DNA of 22,586 nucleotides, taken from positions 1 to 22,586 of the forward strand of contig CATWUX010000022.1 in assembly GCA_958354085.1 (NCBI GenBank), written 5' to 3'. The DNA is from an uncultured Oscillospiraceae bacterium. GTDB lineage: Bacteria; Bacillota; Clostridia; Oscillospirales; Acutalibacteraceae. The translations under genes and the position numbers were made by a program. Positions within the stretch are counted from its first letter, which is position 1, and each line of letters starts with the position of its first letter. Shown here one piece after another: positions 1 through 6,664 of the stretch. The notes below the pieces were generated by a model. That model was not told the DNA's origin. It made no database searches and saw nothing but the letters and a program-made list of their open reading frames with translations.

Positions 1-536
1 AAGATCAAGATCTGCACGCCGCAGTACCACAAAATCATGATGATGTTATCGAAAATATACAACAGCGGGACGGCCAGAAATTCCGGGAAGGATTTATCGA
101 TCATCTGATACAGCGCAAAGGTTTTCACGCCGCTGAGGCTATCGGCCCCCAACGTTTTGATATTGGTGACCAAGGGGCCGCTCATCAGAATGACCGGCAG
201 AAAGAACAGCGCCCGAAACAGCTTTTTGCCCGTAAAGGCACGGTTGAGGAGAAGTGACAGGATGACGGAAAAAACCAGCGTCATCGGCACATACAGCAAA
301 ATCTGCTGCAAATAGCTGGGCAGCTCGGTCAAAAAAGCCGTGTCGCCCATCAGTACCTGAACATAGTTCTTCCATCCCACTCCGGTCATCATGACGCCGC
401 CCACCTGAACGCGCACATCCGAAAAGCTGTAACGAATGGTTTCAATCAGCGGATAAAGGGTGAAGAAAAGAAAACCGATGATCCACGGGAGGACGAAGAG
501 AAAGCCGGTGATTTTTTTCTGTGTGCTCCACTTCAT
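1..536 (-). CDS. Sugar ABC transporter permease, MalF type (partial, C-terminus beyond the window)
   Basis: The gene starts with ATG at 536-534 and runs off the left edge after 178 codons. It begins MKWSTQKKITGFLFVLPWII, the usual short cytosolic leader and first membrane helix of the MalF/UgpA-type inner-membrane permeases of carbohydrate ABC importers. Further hydrophobic segments follow (LLYVPMTLVFSVILSLLLNR, and LFRALFFLPVILMSG). The EAA loop that contacts the ATPase would lie beyond the edge, so it cannot be checked. A GGAGG ribosome binding site sits inside the end of the DUF5696 gene, whose TAA lies only three bases upstream, so the two are co-translated. This is the third permease of the operon and is not identical to the MalF-type permease at 5739-6662, which suggests a second transporter whose MalG-type partner lies outside the window. 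The family call is firm; the sugar is unknown. Confidence 0.9.
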   Translation of the reverse strand, partial: MKWSTQKKITGFLFVLPWIIGFLFFTLYPLIETIRYSFSDVRVQVGGVMMTGVGWKNYVQVLMGDTAFLTELPSYLQQILLYVPMTLVFSVILSLLLNRAFTGKKLFRALFFLPVILMSGPLVTNIKTLGADSLSGVKTFALYQMIDKSFPEFLAVPLLYIFDNIIMILWYCGVQILI

Positions 537-539
537 GGC

Positions 540-2825
540 TTATCCCTCCGTCCATCCGGCCGACATAGCCGGAACCGTGATCCCGGCGTATTCGAACGCT
601 TCTTCCGTGTAGTTGATCACCAGCGTCACGCCGTTTTCATAGGCAACCACCGACACGCCGTCCACCGGTACCGACCGGGACGCCATACCGCTGCCCCGCA
701 CCCGGGACAGACAATCGTTTACAAAGGCATAGGAGGATACAATATCCTCTTTCCAATCCTCGTAACGAGAGGAATAAATGTCGCTGCTGTTGGTATCGGC
801 GAATTCTGAGGAGTACATATCTGTCAGGACAAAAGACGGGTTAATATTGTAATCCACCAACATCAGCAGCATCTGGTCGGTATTACCGCCATAGTTCAGG
901 AAATCCGAGAAGCAGTCCACATAGCCGCTGAGAACGATCTGTACAAAGGGAACCGTATCCGTCTCATACTTCATCATGGAGTTCGCCATCGGTATATTGT
1001 AGGCCGCGTCGGCATAGGCCAAGGCATAGGCGTTCGGATTTTCCAGCATCAGATAATCCGTGCTGTCCGCCGCGTTCTGAAGAAGGCTGACCGCTTGCTG
1101 CAAAACTTCCAGCCGGCTTTGCGTCTGTCCGCTTTTATAGTTGCCGAACAAATCGTGGGCTATGTCGTTGAGAGCCAGATTCTTTTTGTAGAAGGGCAAA
1201 GCCGACAGCTTTTGGATATGGCCGGCCACCGTCGCCCCATTGAGGTAATAACGGGTGGTATAAAGGTTGTGCACTTCGGTTCGGCTGACCAGATTGTTGG
1301 CGGCCGACATCCGCACATCGCGCCGCTTGAGCTGATCGGAAAAACCGGTGGATAAGCTGGTTTGCAGCGCCAGCGTACCGCCGCCGGCCGCCACCTGCTC
1401 ATACAACTTCTGCAGCTGCGCCTCCGATCCCACCTTGCCTTCCAAGGCGAAATTGCCGATGGAATGGCCGCTGATACCGCCCTTTTCAAAGCCTTCCAGC
1501 GTCATCAGAATGCGATTGACCCCCAAGCGGTTCAGCTCCTCCACCCAGCCGGATACATCCTTAAGGGTGGTTAAAGCTTTGGTATAATCCAGCCAGTACC
1601 CGGCAGCCCGCTCCGCCATAACGGCGTCCAGCTTAATCGGGATGCTGTTGCCGCTCAGCGGGGTGGCGCTGAGTTTGCCCTCCTCCTGCAGCAGCTTCTT
1701 GTAGCGATTCGCCATGCCGGTGTAATTCGCCTGTTCACCGCCGAGGAAATAGTAGCGAACCTCCGCATCGAAGGTGTTGACATTGGGCTGCGTCGCATTG
1801 AAGCCGGTATTGGAACCGGCCGGCTGCCAATAGGTTTCCTGATAGATAAAGCGTGGGCAAGCCCAGTTAAAATCAATGGTGGTGCCTGCCGCGCTGGCAA
1901 TCAAATCACAGGCGCTGTCCCCTTGGGAGATCACCGCCAAAAACGCATCCTGATTGCTGCCGTGTGCCATGCCGAATACCGGCAGCGTCACCTGCTGGTT
2001 GTCCACCATAGGAATCGTCGGTATCGTGCCGGTTGCCGAAGCATTGACTACCGAAGTGTTGCCGGGGAGCGCCAGATCGCTGCCATAGATTCGCCCGCTG
2101 AAATAGGAACTGTAGCTGTGCGGCTTCTGATAACGGATCAGCGCCCCGCAGCCGTCGGGGATAAACATATAGCCGCCGATGCTGTCGCTGTAAACCGCGC
2201 CGAAAAAGGGCATCACATACAGAGCGCTGAGGGTATACGCACTTCCGCAGGACAGGCTGTTCTGCGGGATCACCACTTTGAGTCCGTCCTCCTCCAGTGT
2301 GATTTCCACCCTGCAGGATGCGGCCGCATCGCGGAAGGTCGCTTGGATCGCCACGCCGTTGTCAATGTCCGTGATCACCGGCGCGCCGTCGCCGCTGTCG
2401 GCCATACTCATCCGTTTGACCGAGCCGCTGGTTGCCGCGATAAAATCTCCCACCACGATGGATTTGGCGAATTGCTTCCAGGATTTGCTCAGGGTGGACA
2501 GCTCTTCCTCATTCTCCACCGTGCTGCTCCAGACATAACCGGTTTCCCGGTTCACCACCTTGATATTGGCCGTGGTACGATTCACATACAGACGCAGCTT
2601 GTCATTCTCGGCCACCAGCTTGTCGCTGTCCGTGAGTTCCCGGATCGGCGCCTTGCTGTCGGTATCCGCCATTTGCAGCTGCATGGTGGTGGGCAGCCCG
2701 GACAGAACCGTCGAGTTGTCATCGGAACCTGCCGCCTTGCTGTCTCCCTCGCCGATTCCCTTTACCGCCAGACAGGACAGCAGGAGGGTGGCTGCGGCCA
2801 GCAAAGCCAACTGTTTTTTACGCAC
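540..2825 (-). CDS. Secreted or lipid-anchored DUF5696 family protein, candidate glycan-active enzyme
   Basis: The protein has 761 residues and starts at GTG 2825-2823. That start has a strong GGAGGTG site seven bases upstream (2833-2839) and overlaps the end of the NHL/YIP1 gene by eight bases. The N-terminus is an export signal (KK, then a hydrophobic run ending LLLSC at residue 18); the lipobox is imperfect, so it may be a lipoprotein or simply cleaved. I recognise it as DUF5696-like from its sequence style and operon context. Residues about 70-390 look like beta-sandwich. Residues about 395-670 alternate strands and helices as a TIM barrel would, with acidic residues at strand ends (E444 in MTLEGFEKGG, D553/D558 in LNDIAHDLFGNY, E595 in YLMLENPNAY). 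A short beta region follows. No catalytic activity is established. It could be an extracellular hydrolase, or a binding protein that feeds the transporter. Confidence 0.75.
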   Translation of the reverse strand: MRKKQLALLAAATLLLSCLAVKGIGEGDSKAAGSDDNSTVLSGLPTTMQLQMADTDSKAPIRELTDSDKLVAENDKLRLYVNRTTANIKVVNRETGYVWSSTVENEEELSTLSKSWKQFAKSIVVGDFIAATSGSVKRMSMADSGDGAPVITDIDNGVAIQATFRDAAASCRVEITLEEDGLKVVIPQNSLSCGSAYTLSALYVMPFFGAVYSDSIGGYMFIPDGCGALIRYQKPHSYSSYFSGRIYGSDLALPGNTSVVNASATGTIPTIPMVDNQQVTLPVFGMAHGSNQDAFLAVISQGDSACDLIASAAGTTIDFNWACPRFIYQETYWQPAGSNTGFNATQPNVNTFDAEVRYYFLGGEQANYTGMANRYKKLLQEEGKLSATPLSGNSIPIKLDAVMAERAAGYWLDYTKALTTLKDVSGWVEELNRLGVNRILMTLEGFEKGGISGHSIGNFALEGKVGSEAQLQKLYEQVAAGGGTLALQTSLSTGFSDQLKRRDVRMSAANNLVSRTEVHNLYTTRYYLNGATVAGHIQKLSALPFYKKNLALNDIAHDLFGNYKSGQTQSRLEVLQQAVSLLQNAADSTDYLMLENPNAYALAYADAAYNIPMANSMMKYETDTVPFVQIVLSGYVDCFSDFLNYGGNTDQMLLMLVDYNINPSFVLTDMYSSEFADTNSSDIYSSRYEDWKEDIVSSYAFVNDCLSRVRGSGMASRSVPVDGVSVVAYENGVTLVINYTEEAFEYAGITVPAMSAGWTEG

Positions 2826-4836
2826 GCAGATTCACCTCCGTAATGATACTGACCACGAAATCGATCACCTGCTTAAGCAGCAGATAAGAAATGGAAATGG
2901 CAAAAACCAACACCGCCATAAAGAAAAGGGTCACCAACACATTGAAAACGGTCTGGCGGAAGGTATACTGCTGCACCTCGATGATCGCCAAGATAATGTA
3001 GACCGCGCACAGCAGAAGCAGTACCCCCAGCACCGTATAGATCAGATAGCTTTCATCAATGGTGGCAAAGTTGGAGAACAGGATCAGCCATGGCAGGAAC
3101 AGCACGATGGGCGATAAGCTGTAAGCCACGGAGATATAGGTGGAACGGAAGGTGCCTTCGCCGTCATTGATGGAACTGATGAAATAGTGGCTCACCAGGA
3201 ACAGCGCCAAAGCGCACACGAAAATCAGTACGGTATTCATCAGGGAGAAGCTGCGCGGATCCGCGGAAAAGATGAAGCCCGCCGCCGTTTGATCCAAAAT
3301 CGTCAGCAGCAGCACCGCCAGATAGATGACGGTTGCCGAAAGATAGGTGCCGGTCTCCCCCTTGCGCACATTGTAGCTGTTGTCCAGCGGATGGCGGAAG
3401 GCATACGGGATTTGGCAAATGTCGTAATAAAAACGGCTCTTCTTTTTCAGAGACGACTGGACGGCGATCACGCCGGCAAAAATGTGCTTCTTTTTATGCA
3501 GGCGCTGGAGAATGAAGCAAACAATCACCAATGCCAGCAGCGCCACCAACACATACATCAGGTTGCTCTGCAGCCATTCGTTTCGGAATTCCCAATACGC
3601 CTCGGAATACTGTTCCTTGGCGTTGGCCGTCCGGAAATGCCCTTCCGCCGCCGCATAATCGCCCTTCTGCATGTAATTCAGCCCCAGATAGAGGTGGGCA
3701 AAATACGAGGAGTTGTTATATTTCATCACGTCCATCAGGATTTCAATGCTGGCGTCATATTGGCCGTTATTGTAGCTTTCCATGGCGGCGTGGATCTGGG
3801 CTTGTACATGGGTGGGGGAAAACACCTGAATATAGTTGGCCGCGGCGTCCAGCACATAAATATTGTCCTCGCTGTCGGAGGCAATGCCGCTGGGCGTTGA
3901 AAACAGGCCGATCTTTTCGGATCCGCCGGCGCTGCCGCCGAACCGGCACAGCAAAAAGCCATCGAAAGAGATTTCCGTGATATAGCCGGTGGTGTCCACC
4001 GTGATCATCCGGCCGTCAGAGGTAACGCAGATATCCGACAACCGGTTGAGCGTGGGCAGATTCTTATTGTTCTGCAGCATATCCACGCCGTTGATGCTGT
4101 TTTTCTTGATACTGCTCTGATCGCCCTTATTGATGGTATACACCAGTCCGTCACTGCCGCGAAAGATATTTTCAAAGGACGCAGCTTTGGCCGACTCCAG
4201 CTTGGCTTTCTGCACATCCGAGAAAAACAAATCCACAAAGACATCATACAAGGACTTGTTCACCGTATTGGAAGCAAAATATCCCAAGAAGTCGCCGGTG
4301 GAGCCCATATAGATAACACCCGCCGAAGTGCCCTCGCTGATAATATAGCAGCCGCCGTTATCCGACGCGGCGATTTTGACCGGAATATAGTTTTCGTCCG
4401 AGCCAAAGTTCGGGGTAGTGGGCTTGCCGAAGGTCTGTTCCAGCGTACCGTCCTCCGCGAAACGATAAGCCTCGCGTGTTTTGGAATCCGCTACATAAAT
4501 GCGGTTGTAGCGGTCGGCGGAGACACCGGTGGGCTGGGCGAGAATCCCCTCGCCCACGACCGTCACCTTACCGGTGGCGATCTCCACCACCAACACCCGC
4601 TTATTGCCGGTGTCAGCGATATACATCCGGTCGTTTGCAATATAAAGATCCTGCGCTTTGTTCAAATCCAAACCCATATACAGCTTGGAGGGAATATAGG
4701 CATCCTGCGAAACCTCTTCCTTGCCGTTAATCGTCAAGGTCACCGTGTAACTGGTGGACTGCGTCGCAGCCGAAGCCGACAGCCCCACGGAGCCTGTCAG
4801 GAGGAGACACAGCAAAAAGAGCCATACTTTTTTCAT
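2818..4836 (-). CDS. NHL-repeat, TPR and YIP1-like multispanning membrane protein
   Basis: The protein has 672 residues from ATG 4836-4834. That start has GAGGAG seven bases upstream; an in-frame GTG at 4851 is less likely because it would overlap the permease stop. A signal peptide (MKKVWLFLLCLLLTGS...ASAA) is followed by an extracytoplasmic NHL/beta-propeller-like region, about residues 50-340, with repeats such as DRMYIADTGNKRVLVVE, NRIYVADSKTREAYRF and DNIYVLDAAANYIQVF. A TPR-like helical pair follows at about 345-410 (NNGQYDASIEIL, LGLNYMQKGDYAAAEGHF). Next come a membrane helix at about 426-446 and a YIP1-like C-terminal domain with about five more helices (500-660). It sits between the MalG-type permease and the DUF5696 gene, as in related Clostridia and Paenibacillus operons. 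Its job is unknown; a scaffold or sensor tied to the importer or to DUF5696 is plausible. Confidence 0.8.
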   Translation of the reverse strand: MKKVWLFLLCLLLTGSVGLSASAATQSTSYTVTLTINGKEEVSQDAYIPSKLYMGLDLNKAQDLYIANDRMYIADTGNKRVLVVEIATGKVTVVGEGILAQPTGVSADRYNRIYVADSKTREAYRFAEDGTLEQTFGKPTTPNFGSDENYIPVKIAASDNGGCYIISEGTSAGVIYMGSTGDFLGYFASNTVNKSLYDVFVDLFFSDVQKAKLESAKAASFENIFRGSDGLVYTINKGDQSSIKKNSINGVDMLQNNKNLPTLNRLSDICVTSDGRMITVDTTGYITEISFDGFLLCRFGGSAGGSEKIGLFSTPSGIASDSEDNIYVLDAAANYIQVFSPTHVQAQIHAAMESYNNGQYDASIEILMDVMKYNNSSYFAHLYLGLNYMQKGDYAAAEGHFRTANAKEQYSEAYWEFRNEWLQSNLMYVLVALLALVIVCFILQRLHKKKHIFAGVIAVQSSLKKKSRFYYDICQIPYAFRHPLDNSYNVRKGETGTYLSATVIYLAVLLLTILDQTAAGFIFSADPRSFSLMNTVLIFVCALALFLVSHYFISSINDGEGTFRSTYISVAYSLSPIVLFLPWLILFSNFATIDESYLIYTVLGVLLLLCAVYIILAIIEVQQYTFRQTVFNVLVTLFFMAVLVFAISISYLLLKQVIDFVVSIITEVNLRA
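2833..2839 (-). promoter_or_regulatory. Ribosome binding site that fixes the GTG start of the DUF5696 gene
   Basis: The minus strand reads GGAGGTG here, seven bases before GTG at 2825-2823. It lies inside the last codons of the upstream NHL/YIP1 gene, so the pair is probably translationally coupled. It supports a GTG start at a point where no ATG is available. Confidence 0.8.
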
Positions 4837-4847
4837 AGCGTCTCTCC

Positions 4848-5726
4848 TCACTTAATACCGGAGTGTGCCAACGTGTTCATCACCTTGCTCTGCATCACGA
4901 TGAAGATAATCAGATTGGGGACAAACAGCACAAGAGAGGCCGCGGCGGCCATACCCTGTGCAGCCACGTTGGTAGTTGAACCGGAAGTCAACGATGTGAT
5001 ATAAAAGGCAAAGGTCTTCAGCTGATCGTGATCGATATACAGCGTGGATTCCACTGCCGAGTTCCAGGAATTCTGGAACGCCAGAATAGCGACCGTGACA
5101 ATAGCAGGCTGAATAATCGGAACGATGATCCGGCGTACGATGACAAAATCGTTCGCGCCGTCCATCCGGGCCGCCTCAATCAGGGCGTCCGGGATCTGAT
5201 CAATAAACTGCTTGATGAGAAACAGTCCGACCGGCATCGCCAGCAGCGGCACGATATTGCTCCAGAAGGAATCCAGCAGATTCAGACGTTCCATAATCAG
5301 GTAACGGGGGATCTTCACCGCCGCCGGAACGAACATCAAAGCGACCGTATTGAGTTCCAGCAACAATTTCTTAATGCGAAACCGCTTTTTGGCCAGAACA
5401 TAGCCGGCGCTGATGGACATCAGTATGGTGCAAACCACCACGATCAAGGCCGACGCCAAGCTGTTGAACAAATACCGCGTCATCGGTATACCCGATTCCT
5501 CCATCACCATGCGAATCATAGAAAAATTGTCAAAGGTAGGGTGACGGACAAAAAAGCGCGGAGGATAAGCAAACAGTTCATTTGTCGGTTTAAAAGCCGT
5601 AACAAAGATATACACGATCGGCAGACCCATCACAACGGCCAGCGGAATCAGCAGCGTGAAAAATTTGACTTGGCTGCGGTCATACCGAGTCGGGTTGATT
5701 TTGGTACCCTGATAACGGTTGCGCAT
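4848..5726 (-). CDS. Carbohydrate ABC transporter permease, MalG type
   Basis: This 292-residue inner-membrane subunit of a carbohydrate uptake ABC transporter (CUT1 type) has about six hydrophobic segments. These include FFTLLIPLAVVMGLPIVYIF near the N-terminus and ASLVLFVPNLIIFIVM near the C-terminus. The EAA loop that docks on the ATPase is clear at residues 184-203 (EAARMDGANDFVIVRRIIVP). An AAGGAGG site lies seven bases before ATG 5726. Its stop precedes the next gene's ATG by 11 bases, and 12 bases separate it from the MalF-type permease upstream, with which it should form a heterodimer. Length and motif are normal for the family. The transported sugar cannot be read from sequence; the neighbouring enzymes point to a beta-linked oligosaccharide. 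Confidence 0.95.
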   Translation of the reverse strand: MRNRYQGTKINPTRYDRSQVKFFTLLIPLAVVMGLPIVYIFVTAFKPTNELFAYPPRFFVRHPTFDNFSMIRMVMEESGIPMTRYLFNSLASALIVVVCTILMSISAGYVLAKKRFRIKKLLLELNTVALMFVPAAVKIPRYLIMERLNLLDSFWSNIVPLLAMPVGLFLIKQFIDQIPDALIEAARMDGANDFVIVRRIIVPIIQPAIVTVAILAFQNSWNSAVESTLYIDHDQLKTFAFYITSLTSGSTTNVAAQGMAAAASLVLFVPNLIIFIVMQSKVMNTLAHSGIK

Positions 5727-5738
5727 AACCGGCCCTCC

Positions 5739-6662
5739 TTATATCTCTTCCCGCTCGGAGAAAAATTTGTTCACCACGCGGGACATTACAAATACCAGAA
5801 TCAGCAGAACCACGGCGATGGCATTGGCATATCCCATTTCATATTGCAGGAAACCATAGTCGTCGATATGCGTTACCATCGTGGAACCGGAATATCCGGG
5901 GGTAGGATTCGCGCCGGTAAGATCCACGCCGATCTGCCCGGAGGTAATGGTATTCACGATCGCCATTACCGCGCCGAAAAGCATCTGGGGCTTCATGGAG
6001 GGAATCGTGATATACACGATCTCCTGGAAGCGGTTGCGTATACCGTCGATATACGCCGCCTCATACAGTTCCGGGTCAATGTTCAGCACGCCGGACAGCA
6101 TGGTAAGAAAACCGATGCCCATGCTGCTCCACAGCGTGACGATAATCATGATCGGCAGAATGGTAGAGGTGTTCTGCAGCCACTGAACCGGCTCCTGAAT
6201 GATGTGCATCTTTTCCAGAATATAGTTCAGATAGCCGTTTTGATCGCCGGTGAAAATGACTTTCCAGATTACCGCCGTCACCACGCCGCCGGTCATGGAG
6301 GGGGAATAAAAAATCAGTGCCAGCACCGTGCGGGAGCCCTTGGGGATCTGTGCCAGCGCCCACGCCAGCATAAACTGCAGAATATAGCCGAAGGGGCCGA
6401 CGATCATAGCGAATTTCAGGGTATTCGGAAGGACATACCGCAGAAATTCCGTATCCTGTGTCAGCAAAGCCACATAGTTGCTCAGTCCGTTGACCGTAGG
6501 CGTCTGCACGCCGTTGAAGCTGGTAAAGCTCAGCCCTACGGCGATAATAATCGGCAATATGATAAAGATGCAGAAGAAAATCAGGAAAGGCGCCAGCATA
6601 ACCGGTACGGACACATCCATCCGCAGCCGCGGCCGCCGAACCTGTTTAGCAATACTACTCAT
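5739..6662 (-). CDS. Carbohydrate ABC transporter permease, MalF type
   Basis: This is a 307-residue membrane subunit of a CUT1-type sugar importer. After a basic cytosolic leader, the first helix is at about residues 18-42 (VPVMLAPFLIFFCIFIILP). A variant EAA loop lies at 201-220 (EAAYIDGIRNRFQEIVYITI); the usual GA after D is GI here. Start ATG 6662 lies two bases after the stop of the giant binding protein, so the two genes are very likely translationally coupled and their products probable partners. The MalG-type subunit follows 12 bases downstream. Normal family length, no sign of damage. Confidence 0.95.
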   Translation of the reverse strand: MSSIAKQVRRPRLRMDVSVPVMLAPFLIFFCIFIILPIIIAVGLSFTSFNGVQTPTVNGLSNYVALLTQDTEFLRYVLPNTLKFAMIVGPFGYILQFMLAWALAQIPKGSRTVLALIFYSPSMTGGVVTAVIWKVIFTGDQNGYLNYILEKMHIIQEPVQWLQNTSTILPIMIIVTLWSSMGIGFLTMLSGVLNIDPELYEAAYIDGIRNRFQEIVYITIPSMKPQMLFGAVMAIVNTITSGQIGVDLTGANPTPGYSGSTMVTHIDDYGFLQYEMGYANAIAVVLLILVFVMSRVVNKFFSEREEI

Positions 6663-6664
6663 CC

